From an uncultured Clostridia bacterium (lineage in GTDB: Bacteria; Bacillota; Clostridia; UMGS1810), in assembly GCA_934500875.1 (NCBI GenBank), contig CAKSTL010000010.1, positions 1 through 64,000 of the forward strand: a stretch of DNA of 64,000 nt. The letters run 5' to 3'. The position numbers and the translations under genes were made by a program. The notes beneath the pieces are model-generated. The model had not been told where the DNA came from. It saw only the letters and a list, made by a program, of their open reading frames with translations, and did no database searches. Shown one piece after another: positions 26,690 through 35,469 of this stretch (position 1 is its first letter; every line of letters begins with the position of its first letter).

Positions 26690-27872
26690 TTTTTCCGCCG
26701 CCTATTCCTTCAAAATAAAAAACAGAATCGTCCTTTTTGCGTATTGATGTAAGGTCACCGGTGTAGTGGCGCAAATTTCTCGGAACGTAGGGATGTTTTG
26801 CAATTTCATCCTCGTTTACCTCAATTCCAATGCCGGGTTTTTCGGGAATAAGAATGTAACCGTCCTCAAACACAACACGTTCGTTTGTGATATTCTTTCG
26901 GAAATGCCCGTCGGTAAGCATAATCTCGTGAATTAAAAAGTTCGGCACCGTTGCTGCAAGGTTTAAAATAGCGGCGTTTGAAATAGGCCCCGAGGGGTTG
27001 TGGAACGAAACCGGAATGTGCTTTGCCTCTGCCATTGCGGCTATTTTTTTGCTCTCGTATATTCCGCCCGTGTGGAAGATATCGGGCTGAGCAATGTCAA
27101 CAGCGCCTTTTTTGAACAAATCCTCAAAACCGAATATCGAATAAACCCTCTCGCCTGCGGAAATCGGTATGTTCGATTTGCTTCTTACATATGCAAGCGC
27201 CTCAAAATTATCGGGCGGACACGGCTCTTCCATAAGAAAGATATTGTATTTTTCAAGCGCTTTTGAAATTTTTACAGCCGTATAAGGATTAAACCTTCCG
27301 TGACACTCTATAAGCAGGTCAACGTTATCTCCGGCAGCCTCTCTTACGGCGGCAACAATGTCAACCGCCTTTGAAAGAACACTGTTTTCAATTGTCATAT
27401 GCGATTTTCCGAACGGGTCCCACTTAAGCGCTTTAACGCCGAGCGAAACGGTTCTTTTTGCGCATTTTGCAAAATCCTCCGGCTCTTTTGCGTCAATAAA
27501 CCACGCATTTGCATACATTTTAACCTTGTCACGCACCTTGCCGCCGAGCAGTGCGTGCAGCGGTGCGTTGTAATATTTGCCCGTAATATCCCACATTGCC
27601 ATTTCAATGCCGCTGAGCGCCGACATCATAACAGGGCCGCCCTTCCAGTAGATATCCCTGTAAACTTCAAATCTCATTTTCTCAATTTCCAAAGGATTTC
27701 TTCCGACAACCAGCCTTTTTAAATCTTCTGCACATCCGCACAGTGCGCCCTCCTGCGTGCCGAGCGACGCTTCGCCCCAGCCGTAAAGACCCTCGTTTGT
27801 TTCAACTTTTACAAAAGTCCAGTTGGTGCGGTATGCGTCCATTGTAAAGGTTTTTACATCTGTAATTTTCAT
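26682..27872 (-). CDS. Enolase-superfamily sugar-acid dehydratase (galactonate dehydratase-like)
   Basis: A 396-residue member of the mandelate racemase/muconate lactonizing group. It removes water from an aldonic or uronic acid to give a 2-keto-3-deoxy sugar acid. Metal ligands are visible in order: LLIECHGRF, FLMEEPCPP and ISAGERVYS. A catalytic-type His is in VSFHNPSGPISN, as in D-galactonate dehydratases (DgoD type). Related subfamilies act on gluconate, mannonate and other acids, so the exact substrate is open. It lies between the SDR gene and the KDPG aldolase in one minus-strand operon. Confidence 0.82.
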   Translation of the reverse strand: MKITDVKTFTMDAYRTNWTFVKVETNEGLYGWGEASLGTQEGALCGCAEDLKRLVVGRNPLEIEKMRFEVYRDIYWKGGPVMMSALSGIEMAMWDITGKYYNAPLHALLGGKVRDKVKMYANAWFIDAKEPEDFAKCAKRTVSLGVKALKWDPFGKSHMTIENSVLSKAVDIVAAVREAAGDNVDLLIECHGRFNPYTAVKISKALEKYNIFLMEEPCPPDNFEALAYVRSKSNIPISAGERVYSIFGFEDLFKKGAVDIAQPDIFHTGGIYESKKIAAMAEAKHIPVSFHNPSGPISNAAILNLAATVPNFLIHEIMLTDGHFRKNITNERVVFEDGYILIPEKPGIGIEVNEDEIAKHPYVPRNLRHYTGDLTSIRKKDDSVFYFEGIGGGKNE

Positions 27873-27889
27873 TTTTTACACTCCTTTTA

Positions 27890-28675
27890 TTAAAAATCAC
27901 TGCGTTTATACTGTTTTCTGTCTTTGTACGGCAAAATCGGCAAAAGTACGCCCGAATCCACCGTAAGTGATGTTCCTGTGGTGCTTCTTGACAAATCGCT
28001 GCTCAAAAAATACACTGCGTTTGCGATATCCTCCATACTCGCCTCGTGACCGACGGGATAATTTGCCCATCGCCTCTTAAGCTCGGATTCTTCAACATTT
28101 TCCCAGCGGTCGGTGTGGATTGCCCCCGCAACAAGGCAGTTTACACGTATGCCGTACGGCGCAAGGTCGAACGCAAGATATTTTGTCATAGCGCCGACTG
28201 CCGCCTTCGATATACCGTAAATTGCACGTCCTTCAACTGCACCCAAGCCCTGAACAGAGCCGATAAGCACAATTACGCCGCCGTTTTTTGCCATCATTTT
28301 TGCAGCCTGCTGTGATGAAAAAAACGTTCCCTTCACGTTGACGTCCATAACCGAGTCAAAACTTTCCTCGTCGGTTGAAAACGTGTCAAGACCTATTCCG
28401 AGATTTGCCGCATTTCCGATGAAAATATCAAGATAATCGGTGTTTTTTCTTATTTTTTCAAATGTGTTTTTTATATCGGAAACACACGAAAGCTCAAGCG
28501 AATAGCCGTATGCCTTAATGTTTTCAAATTCTTCCTCTATTCGCTTTGCCGCATTTTTTGCGTCGGTTTCGCTTCTGCTGGTGATGTGAACGTTGTATCC
28601 GTTTTTTGCAAGCTTTCTTGCAATTTCAAAGCCCGTGTTTTTGCTGCCCGCAGTTATAAGTGCGTTTTTGCTCAT
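27890..28675 (-). CDS. Short-chain dehydrogenase/reductase, probably sugar-oxidising
   Basis: A 261-residue SDR oxidoreductase. The NAD(P)-binding glycine motif is the variant TAGSKNTGFEIA. The usual NNAG is replaced by GNAAN. The active site keeps Ser (IGSVQG) and Tyr-xxx-Lys (YGISK). MSKNALITAG is used as the start because AGAGGCGG lies just before it; a longer in-frame start at 28717 has no such site. It is the first gene of the operon with the dehydratase and aldolase, so it probably oxidises a sugar or reduces/oxidises a uronate-type intermediate. The substrate is not shown by the sequence. Confidence 0.8.
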   Translation of the reverse strand: MSKNALITAGSKNTGFEIARKLAKNGYNVHITSRSETDAKNAAKRIEEEFENIKAYGYSLELSCVSDIKNTFEKIRKNTDYLDIFIGNAANLGIGLDTFSTDEESFDSVMDVNVKGTFFSSQQAAKMMAKNGGVIVLIGSVQGLGAVEGRAIYGISKAAVGAMTKYLAFDLAPYGIRVNCLVAGAIHTDRWENVEESELKRRWANYPVGHEASMEDIANAVYFLSSDLSRSTTGTSLTVDSGVLLPILPYKDRKQYKRSDF

Positions 28676-28843
28676 ATTTACCGCCTCTTTTATAAATTTT
28701 TTAAATAATTTTTGCAATGCTTAAAAATATTTTATGTATGTTTCAAGCCCATTTTACAACAAATACTTGCAAAAATGAATATATTATTTTATAATATAAG
28801 ATATAATATTTTATCATTTTAAAACTTTTTGAGAGGTGAAAAA

Positions 28844-29593
28844 ATGAAGCAGCTTTTGCGGTATGTCATGGCATTTCGGGATAATTTTGTGCACGAGGAT
28901 TACAAAGCCGAGGCAGATATTCTTGCGCTTATAGAAAGCGGCAGTTTTTTTCTTGACAGCGGGGATTTAAAATGCACTGTTTCTGCCGGGGAGGGTGCGT
29001 ATTTTGAAAAGGGAAAGCATTATTTCAGACGTGCAAAAGAGCCGTTAAAGCTTCATCTTTTCAGATTTGAGTCGGAGGAAAAAATCTTTTTTGACAGCCG
29101 CATCACTTTTAAGAACAGCGGCAGAATTTTATCTGATTTTGAGCTTTTAAACAGGCTTAATGACGATATATACAGCGAAAATTTTGAATATAAGGCAAAT
29201 ATTTTTAATGATATTGCAAATTTGTATAAATTTGAAAATGTGCGCCCCGGCGATGAAAAAACAATAAAGGATGAAATTGTCGCAGACGCCGTAAAGACGC
29301 TTAACGAGGACTTTTTCAGAAACGGCCCGCTTATGTCGTTTGCGGAAAAATACAAAATTTCGTATGTTCAGTTTCTGCGCAGGTTTAAGGCGCAGACGGG
29401 AATTACGCCGTTTGAATACAGCGCACGGCTTAAGATGAAGAGGGCGGAATATCTTCTTGTCAACACCGACCTTGCCATAAAGGATATATCGCAGGTGTGC
29501 GGATTTGAAAACGAATATTATTTCAGCAATTTTTTTAAGAAAAGAAGTAAAGTTTCGCCGTCGAAATTCCGTGCGGAATCGTATGTTTTGTAG
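28844..29593 (+). CDS. AraC-family transcriptional regulator
   Basis: A 249-residue protein with a cupin-like N-terminal sensor part (about 15-100) and a C-terminal AraC DNA-binding domain (about 150-249). The latter shows both helix-turn-helix units: SFAEKYKISYVQFLRRFKAQTG and the signature AIKDISQVCGFENEYYFSNFFKKRSKVSPSKFR. GAGAGGTGA precedes the ATG. It is divergent from the SDR-dehydratase-aldolase operon, so it most likely activates that operon in response to a sugar or sugar acid. The intergenic region (28676-28843) is very AT-rich with several TATAAT-like sequences. Confidence 0.9.
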   Translation: MKQLLRYVMAFRDNFVHEDYKAEADILALIESGSFFLDSGDLKCTVSAGEGAYFEKGKHYFRRAKEPLKLHLFRFESEEKIFFDSRITFKNSGRILSDFELLNRLNDDIYSENFEYKANIFNDIANLYKFENVRPGDEKTIKDEIVADAVKTLNEDFFRNGPLMSFAEKYKISYVQFLRRFKAQTGITPFEYSARLKMKRAEYLLVNTDLAIKDISQVCGFENEYYFSNFFKKRSKVSPSKFRAESYVL

Positions 29594-29647
29594 AACGGAC
29601 GGAGCGCAATTCAAACAGGAACAAATTTTTTTTGTAAAATTGCAAAT

Positions 29648-29682
29648 AACTTGTTGACAAAACAACAAGTTTGTGCTAAAAT
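29648..29682 (+). promoter_or_regulatory. Promoter with overlapping operator, MarR/FabT gene
   Basis: TTGACA (29654-29659), 17 bp, TAAAAT (29677-29682). The palindrome AACTTGTTG-N6-CAACAAGTT (29648-29671) covers the -35 box and part of the spacer, a repressor-type position. The same CTTGTTG-N6-CAACAAG palindrome recurs before fabH. Confidence 0.8.
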
Positions 29683-29715
29683 CTTTTTTGTAATATAAAA
29701 ATGCGGAGGAAAATA

Positions 29716-30207
29716 TTGGATAATAAAAATTTAAGTTTTGATAAAATAATGCTTATAAAAAGGTTTGAGGTGTTTTCCAACAACATTTCGATTATCCACA
29801 AAAACATCCGCCGCCTTAAAAACGAAGTTATGAAAGATTACGGTCTTACCGGCAGCCAGGGCATTTATCTGTCCTATCTTCTCTTATACAGGGACGGTCT
29901 TACGGTGTCAAGCCTTGCTGAGATTATCGGTGCCGACAAAGCTTCGGTTTCACGTGCTTTTTCGCATCTTTACAAAAAAGGGTATATTTATTATCCCAAT
30001 TTTTGCGGAGAAAAAAAGTATAACACTCCGGCGGTAATCACACCGAAAGCGCAGGAGATAATGGTGCCTGTTGTGGAAACGATATCAAACCTTATAGATA
30101 TCATAAGTCTTACGGATATTAAAGAGGACGACCGCACCACAATGTACCGCACGCTGCGCACAACGGCAGGAAACATTGCAAAATGCGTAAATAAAGAGAT
30201 AAAATAA
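29716..30207 (+). CDS. fabT: MarR-family regulator of fatty acid synthesis (FabT-like)
   Basis: About 163 residues with a winged helix-turn-helix core (about 40-125): LTGSQGIYLSYLLLYRDGLTVSSLAEIIGADKASVSRAFSHLYKKGYIYYP. The TTG at 29716 has GGAGG six bases upstream and is preferred to an ATG at 29701, which itself contains the ribosome binding site. Its place directly before fabH-acpP-fabK matches FabT, the MarR-type repressor of type II fatty acid synthesis in Firmicutes. A shared palindrome in its own promoter and in front of fabH supports autoregulation and operon control. Ligand (acyl-ACP in FabT) is from family knowledge. Confidence 0.85.
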   Translation: MDNKNLSFDKIMLIKRFEVFSNNISIIHKNIRRLKNEVMKDYGLTGSQGIYLSYLLLYRDGLTVSSLAEIIGADKASVSRAFSHLYKKGYIYYPNFCGEKKYNTPAVITPKAQEIMVPVVETISNLIDIISLTDIKEDDRTTMYRTLRTTAGNIAKCVNKEIK

Positions 30208-30267
30208 TAAATAAAACTGAATATAAAATAACATTGCAGCTTTGTGCTGCATATATTTTTAGACCTG

Positions 30268-30327
30268 CTTGTTGATTTGTCAACAAGTTTTGATAAAAAT
30301 TTTATTTTTTATGTTGTAAAATCAACA
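30268..30327 (+). promoter_or_regulatory. Two FabT-like operator palindromes before fabH
   Basis: CTTGTTG-N6-CAACAAG at 30268-30287 is identical in both arms to the site in the regulator's promoter. A shorter TGTTG-N6-CAACA lies at 30312-30327 with the same 6-bp spacer. They sit 40-100 bp upstream of the fabH start. Confidence 0.75.
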
Positions 30328-30365
30328 GGTAAGACGACACAATATTTTTTGAAAGGAAGTTCAAA

Positions 30366-31319
30366 ATGAGCTTTAAAATTACGGGAACGGGCAGTTATCT
30401 TCCGCCTCTTTCGGTTACAAATGATGATTTGTCAAAGACGATTGACACCTCTGACGAATGGATAAAACAGCGCATAGGCATAAACGAGAGGCGCATTTCA
30501 ACAGATGAATCGACGGCCGAAATGGGATATAAAGCGGCAAAAAAAGCGCTTGAAATGAGCGGTGTATCGGCAAACGAAATAGACCTTATAATTGCGGCGT
30601 CAATGACGGGGGATGACCTCTGTCCGACCACGGCGGGCTCTATAGAAAAGCTTTTGGGCGCAAAATGCCCGTGTTTTGATATAAACTCTGCGTGCAGCGG
30701 CTTTGTTTTTGCGCTTGATACGGCGGCAGGCTTTTTTGCAAGAGGAAAGGTTAAAAAAGCGCTTGTTGTCGGCAGCGAGAGAATAAGCAAAATTGTGGAC
30801 TGGAAGGACAGAAACACCTGTGTTATATTCGGCGACGGAGCAGGCGCTGCCGTTCTTGAGGCAGGGGAAGGGTACATTGAATCACGCATAAACACCGACG
30901 GCGGCGACGACGTTATAAAAATTCCGTCGGGAACAAATCTTTCGCCGTATTATACCAAAGAAACCGAGGCACCGAAAATTTTTATGAACGGTCAGGAAAC
31001 GTTCAAATTTGCGGTGAGCACCATGACGGACGATATTCTCTGCCTTGCGGATAAGGCGGGAATTTCAACCGACGATATAAAATATATTGTTCCGCATCAG
31101 GCGAATGTGCGCATTATTCAGTACGCAAGCAAAAGGCTTAAAATTCCTATGGAAAGGTTTTTTGTGAACATTCACAATTACGGCAATACGTCGGCGGCAA
31201 GCATTGCAATTGCGCTTGACGAGCTTAACCGCACAAAGGGTCTTTCAAGCGGCGATCTTATCGTTATGAGTGCGTTCGGCGGAGGGCTTTCGAGCGGCTC
31301 GTGCCTTATAAAATGGTAA
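30366..31319 (+). CDS. fabH: 3-oxoacyl-ACP synthase III
   Basis: Starts fatty acid synthesis by condensing an acyl-CoA primer with malonyl-ACP. The 317-residue protein has the catalytic triad: Cys in DINSACSGFVFALD, His in VPHQANVRII, Asn in NIHNYGNTSAAS. AAAGGAAG precedes the ATG. It is the first gene of the fatty acid operon, behind two operator-like palindromes. Confidence 0.96.
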   Translation: MSFKITGTGSYLPPLSVTNDDLSKTIDTSDEWIKQRIGINERRISTDESTAEMGYKAAKKALEMSGVSANEIDLIIAASMTGDDLCPTTAGSIEKLLGAKCPCFDINSACSGFVFALDTAAGFFARGKVKKALVVGSERISKIVDWKDRNTCVIFGDGAGAAVLEAGEGYIESRINTDGGDDVIKIPSGTNLSPYYTKETEAPKIFMNGQETFKFAVSTMTDDILCLADKAGISTDDIKYIVPHQANVRIIQYASKRLKIPMERFFVNIHNYGNTSAASIAIALDELNRTKGLSSGDLIVMSAFGGGLSSGSCLIKW

Positions 31320-31383
31320 AAATTAAAACCGATAAAAATTTAAAATTTTTATAAATAAACTTTATTTAACGGAGGAATTTAAA

Positions 31384-31605
31384 ATGACTATTGACAAAAT
31401 TAAAGAAGTTCTTGCAGACCACCTTGATACCGATACATCAGGTATCACAAACGAAACAACTTTCGACGACCTCGGCATTGATTCGCTTGAAACCGTTGAA
31501 ATTATGATGGAGCTTGAGGACGAATTCGGAATTGAAATTTCGGTTGCCGATGTAGGCAAAACCGTAGGCTCGCTTGTTGAATATATAGACAGCAAAAAGG
31601 AGTAA
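31384..31605 (+). CDS. acpP: Acyl carrier protein
   Basis: A 73-residue acidic protein with the phosphopantetheine attachment Ser in LGIDSLETVE. It carries growing acyl chains for the fab enzymes around it. The AcpS domain encoded at 45192 would add its cofactor. GGAGG precedes the ATG. Its size and position between fabH and fabK are standard for Firmicutes. Confidence 0.96.
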   Translation: MTIDKIKEVLADHLDTDTSGITNETTFDDLGIDSLETVEIMMELEDEFGIEISVADVGKTVGSLVEYIDSKKE

Positions 31606-31613
31606 TTTTAGAT

Positions 31614-32558
31614 ATGCTTAATTCTGCAATATGCGATATGCTGAAAATTAAATACCCTGTTTTTCAGGGGGGTATGGCGCACATTGCCGACGCTCACCTT
31701 GCCGCCGCCGTTTCAAACAGCGGCGGTTTGGGCATAATTTCGGCAATGAATTATGACGCAGACTACCTTGAAAAACAGATTGACACGGCTTTTTCGCTTA
31801 CCGACAAGCCGTTCGGGGTAAACGTTATGCTTATGAGTCCGCACACAGATGAGGTTGCAAGCCTTCTTGCCGAAAAAAAGGTGAGCGTTGTTACGACCGG
31901 TGCGGGAAATCCCGAAAAATATATGGATATCTGGAAAAATGCCGGGATTAAGGTTATTCCCGTGGTTGCGTCAACCGCTCTTGCAAAAATTGTTGAACGG
32001 CTCGGTGCGTCCGCTGTTATCGCAGAGGGCGGAGAGTCGGGCGGCCACGTGGGCGATACCACGACTATGGCGCTTGTTCCGCAGGTGTGCGATAAGGTTA
32101 GTATCCCTGTCATTGCGGCAGGCGGCATTGCAGACGGAAGGGGCGTTGCGGCGGCATTTATGCTCGGTGCGCAGGGCGTTCAGCTCGGCACAAGGTTTTT
32201 GGTTGCAAAAGAGTGCAGTGTTCACCAAAACTACAAAAACAAGGTGCTTAAAGCAGGCGATATTTCCACAATTGTCACAGGAAAGCGTCTGGGTCACCCG
32301 GTAAGAAGCATAAAAACACCGTTTTCAAGAGCATATGCCAAGGCGGAGTATTCAAGCATCTCGGATGAAGATTTGGAAAAAATGGCAGTCGGCTCTCTTC
32401 GCCTTGCGGCAAAGGACGGCGACGAGAAAAACGGATGTTTTCTTGCAGGGCAGATTGCTGGAATGGTAAACAAAGAGCAAAGCGCAAAGGAAATTATTGA
32501 AGAAATCTGCACCGAAGCGCAAAATATTTTGAAGGGGGCGGCAAAATGGGTAAATTAG
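31614..32558 (+). CDS. fabK: FMN-dependent enoyl-ACP reductase II
   Basis: A 314-residue TIM-barrel flavoprotein of the nitronate monooxygenase/FabK family. It shows YPVFQGGMAHIADAHLAAAVSNSGGLGIIS at the N-terminus, FGVNVML, AEGGESGGHVGD and the FMN phosphate-binding AAGGIADGRGVAAAFMLGAQGVQLGTRF. It reduces enoyl-ACP, closing the elongation cycle. FabK takes the place of FabI in many Firmicutes and is known to be insensitive to triclosan. Location between acpP and fabD supports FabK over a nitronate monooxygenase. Confidence 0.93.
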   Translation: MLNSAICDMLKIKYPVFQGGMAHIADAHLAAAVSNSGGLGIISAMNYDADYLEKQIDTAFSLTDKPFGVNVMLMSPHTDEVASLLAEKKVSVVTTGAGNPEKYMDIWKNAGIKVIPVVASTALAKIVERLGASAVIAEGGESGGHVGDTTTMALVPQVCDKVSIPVIAAGGIADGRGVAAAFMLGAQGVQLGTRFLVAKECSVHQNYKNKVLKAGDISTIVTGKRLGHPVRSIKTPFSRAYAKAEYSSISDEDLEKMAVGSLRLAAKDGDEKNGCFLAGQIAGMVNKEQSAKEIIEEICTEAQNILKGAAKWVN

Positions 32559-33478
32559 CTATAGTTTTTTCGGGACAGGGGGCGCAATACCCCGGAATGG
32601 GAAAATCGCTTTACGAAAATTTTGACAGCGCAAAGAAGCTGTATGATTTTGCCGAAAATTTCAGAAACGGCACAAAAGAGCAGTCGTTTAACGGCACGAA
32701 AGAGGAACTTTGTCTTACAAAAAACACCCAGCCGTGCCTTTATCTTGTGGATTTGTGCGCAGCCCTTGCACTGTCTGAATACGGCATTGTTCCCGACGCA
32801 GTTGCAGGATTTTCGCTCGGTGAAATTGCCGCACTTGCATATGCAGGTGCGTATTCATACGAAAAAGGCTTTGAAATAGTTTGCAGCAGGGCGCTTTTTA
32901 TGGACAAGGCGGCAAACGAGAACAAAACCTGTATGGCGGCTGTTTTAAAGCTTGACAGCAAGACGGTTGAAGATATATGCGCCAAAATACGAAACGGCGG
33001 CGAAAAAATTTACCCCGTAAATTACAATTCGCCCGTCCAGACAGTTGTTGCAGGTTCTCAGAGTGCCGTGGCTCTGTTTAAAGAAGAGGCAAAGCCTATG
33101 TCGGCACGTGTTATTGATTTGGCGGTAAGCGCCGCTTTTCATTCTCCGTATATGGACAATGCGGCGGATGATTTTTGCAAGTATCTTGAAAAAACGGAAT
33201 TTGACAAGCTTAAAATGCCTGTTTATGCAAACTATACCGCAAAGGCATACGGAGAAAACATTTTTGATACGCTGAAAAAACAGATGAACAATCCCGTGCG
33301 CTGGTGCGATACAATAAAAAATATGATAGACGACGGATATACCGATTTTATAGAGACGGGCGCAGGAAAAACGCTGTGCGGTCTTATAGGAAAAATTTCG
33401 TCTGAAGTAAGAACGTATTCTGCCGAGGATTTTGAATCGGTTAAAAAGACTGTTGAGGCGGTGAGGGCAAATGCTTGA
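32546..33478 (+). CDS. fabD: Malonyl-CoA:ACP transacylase
   Basis: Transfers malonyl groups from CoA to ACP. The 310-residue protein begins with the family signature FSGQGAQYPGMGKSL. The active-site Ser lies in AGFSLGEIAAL (Phe in the place of the more usual His) and the catalytic His in AAFHSPYM. The C-terminal ETGAGKTLCGLIGKI is typical. Its start overlaps fabK by 13 bases and its stop overlaps fabG by 8 bases, indicating translational coupling. Confidence 0.95.
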   Translation: MGKLAIVFSGQGAQYPGMGKSLYENFDSAKKLYDFAENFRNGTKEQSFNGTKEELCLTKNTQPCLYLVDLCAALALSEYGIVPDAVAGFSLGEIAALAYAGAYSYEKGFEIVCSRALFMDKAANENKTCMAAVLKLDSKTVEDICAKIRNGGEKIYPVNYNSPVQTVVAGSQSAVALFKEEAKPMSARVIDLAVSAAFHSPYMDNAADDFCKYLEKTEFDKLKMPVYANYTAKAYGENIFDTLKKQMNNPVRWCDTIKNMIDDGYTDFIETGAGKTLCGLIGKISSEVRTYSAEDFESVKKTVEAVRANA

Positions 33479-34205
33479 AAAAAAGGTTGCGCTTATAACC
33501 GGCGCTTCGAGAGGAATAGGCAGGGCAATTGCCCATAAATTTGCTCAGGAGGGCGCATATGTTGCGGCAATTTATTTCGGAAGTGAGCAAAAAGCCTTGG
33601 AATTAAAGAAAGAAATTGAGCAAATCGGCGGAAAAATAAATATCTACAAATGCAACGTTGCCGATTTTAACGAGTGTGAAAGCACCGTAAAAAAGGTGAC
33701 TGACGATTTCGGAGGTATTGATATTCTTGTAAACAACGCAGGAATTACAAACGACAAACTTGTTTTGCAGATGAGCGAGAACGATTTTGACAGCGTTATA
33801 GATACAAACCTTAAGGGTGCATTTAATATGATTAAGCACTGCTACCGCAATTTTATGAAGAAAAAGTACGGTAAAATAATAAATATCAGCTCTGTTGCAG
33901 GCATTACGGGAAACAGCGGTCAGGCAAATTATTCGTCGGCAAAGGCAGGAATTATCGGTCTTACAAAAACCGTTGCAAAAGAGCTTGCGTCGAGAAACGT
34001 TTGCTGCAATGCCATTGCACCGGGATTTATTAAAACCGATATGACCGAAAACTTTTGCAATGACGAAGCAGTTATCTCGAAAATCCCCCTCAAAAGAGCA
34101 GGAAACGCCTGCGAGGTGGCAAATCTTGCCGCTTTTTTGGCAGACGATATTTCCGATTACATTACCGGCGAGGTTATACGCATTGACGGCGGAATAGCAA
34201 TATAG
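33471..34205 (+). CDS. fabG: 3-oxoacyl-ACP reductase
   Basis: NADPH-dependent SDR that reduces 3-oxoacyl-ACP. It is 244 residues, with cofactor motif TGASRGIGRAI, NNAG (LVNNAGITND), active-site Ser (INISSVAG) and Tyr-xxx-Lys (YSSAKAG). The C-terminal YITGEVIRIDGGIAI is typical of FabG. It sits in the conserved fabD-fabG-fabF order. Confidence 0.95.
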   Translation: MLEKKVALITGASRGIGRAIAHKFAQEGAYVAAIYFGSEQKALELKKEIEQIGGKINIYKCNVADFNECESTVKKVTDDFGGIDILVNNAGITNDKLVLQMSENDFDSVIDTNLKGAFNMIKHCYRNFMKKKYGKIINISSVAGITGNSGQANYSSAKAGIIGLTKTVAKELASRNVCCNAIAPGFIKTDMTENFCNDEAVISKIPLKRAGNACEVANLAAFLADDISDYITGEVIRIDGGIAI

Positions 34206-34238
34206 AAGCGTAACTTTGTATATGAAAGGAATTTTTAT

Positions 34239-35468
34239 ATGAACAGAAAAGTGGTTGTAACGGGTATGGGCGTAATTTCGCCTGTCGGAAACAATAAAGA
34301 AGATTTTTGTAAAAGCCTTGCCGAAGGCAAAAACGGCATTGATACGGTTACAAAATTTGACATAACCGACTTTAAAGCTACGCTTGCAGGCGAAGTAAAG
34401 GATTTTGACCCTACCGTTTATATGGAAAAGGGCGAGGCAAGAAAGCTTGATTTGTATTCGCAGTATGCTTTGGCGGCGGCACATCAGGCGGTTTGCGACA
34501 GCGGTATTGACGAAAATATTGAACAAGAAAGACTCGGCGTATATTTCGGCTCGGGAATAGGCGGTTTCGATACAATCGTGAGCGAGCATACAAATCTTTT
34601 GCAAAGAGGGCCGAGACGTGTTTCGCCAATGTTTATTCCGAAGATGATTTCAAACATTGCCGCAGGAAACATTGCAATAAAATACGGTGCAAAGGGACCG
34701 TGCCTTTCGATTGTGACTGCGTGCGCAACAGGCTCTAACTGCATAGGCGAGGCTTACCGTGCAATAAAGGGCGGTTATACCGACGCAATCATTGCCGGCG
34801 GTGCGGAAGCGTCTGTAAATCCTTTGGGATTTGCAGGGTTTATAAATTGTATGGCGCTTTGCGAAAGCAGCGACAAAAACAGAGCCTCCATTCCGTTTGA
34901 CAAGGAAAGATGCGGCTTTGTAATGGGCGAGGGCGCAGGCGCTCTTGTTCTGGAAGAATATGAACACGCAAAAAAAAGAGGGGCAAAGATTTATGCTGAA
35001 ATAGCAGGCTACGGAAACACCTGCGACGCATATCACGTTACGGCTCCGTCACCCGAAGGCGAGGGCGGCGCAAACGCAATTATAAATTCGGTTAAGGATG
35101 TCGGCGATATAGAATACGAAAAGGTTTATATAAATGCTCACGGCACAAGCACTCCGCTTAACGACAAAACCGAAACGCTTGCCATTAAAAAAGCGTTCGG
35201 CGATGGTGCTTACAAGGTGCATATAAGCTCAACAAAATCAATGACGGGACATATGCTCGGCGCTGCGGGAGCTGTTGAGGCAATAGCTGCAATTTTTGCG
35301 CTTAACAAAAACCTTGTTCCGCCGACTATAGGATATAAAGTTCCCGATTCGGACTGCGACCTTGATTACACTCCGAATAAGGCTGTAAATACCGATATAA
35401 ACCTTGCTCTTTCGGTATCTTTGGGATTTGGCGGTCATAATGCGTGCCTTGCGTTTAAGGAGATTTAA
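34239..35468 (+). CDS. fabF: 3-oxoacyl-ACP synthase II
   Basis: Elongating condensing enzyme, 409 residues. The catalytic Cys is in VTACATGSNCIGEA, the two His residues in NAHGTSTPLNDKTE and KSMTGHMLGAAGAVE, and the C-terminal GFGGHNACLAF loop is intact. A 33-bp gap after fabG carries the ribosome binding site GAAAGG. Confidence 0.96.
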   Translation: MNRKVVVTGMGVISPVGNNKEDFCKSLAEGKNGIDTVTKFDITDFKATLAGEVKDFDPTVYMEKGEARKLDLYSQYALAAAHQAVCDSGIDENIEQERLGVYFGSGIGGFDTIVSEHTNLLQRGPRRVSPMFIPKMISNIAAGNIAIKYGAKGPCLSIVTACATGSNCIGEAYRAIKGGYTDAIIAGGAEASVNPLGFAGFINCMALCESSDKNRASIPFDKERCGFVMGEGAGALVLEEYEHAKKRGAKIYAEIAGYGNTCDAYHVTAPSPEGEGGANAIINSVKDVGDIEYEKVYINAHGTSTPLNDKTETLAIKKAFGDGAYKVHISSTKSMTGHMLGAAGAVEAIAAIFALNKNLVPPTIGYKVPDSDCDLDYTPNKAVNTDINLALSVSLGFGGHNACLAFKEI

Positions 35469-35469
35469 A

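Noticed and set aside
31614..32558. Nitronate monooxygenase
   Set aside because: Same fold, but the position inside the fatty acid operon and the lack of FabI make FabK the better call.
33603..34604. Long open frame (333 codons) on the minus strand
   Set aside because: It lies antisense to fabG and fabF, whose motifs are complete. The predicted protein has no domain and is rich in Cys and Asn in the way antisense frames of this codon usage are.
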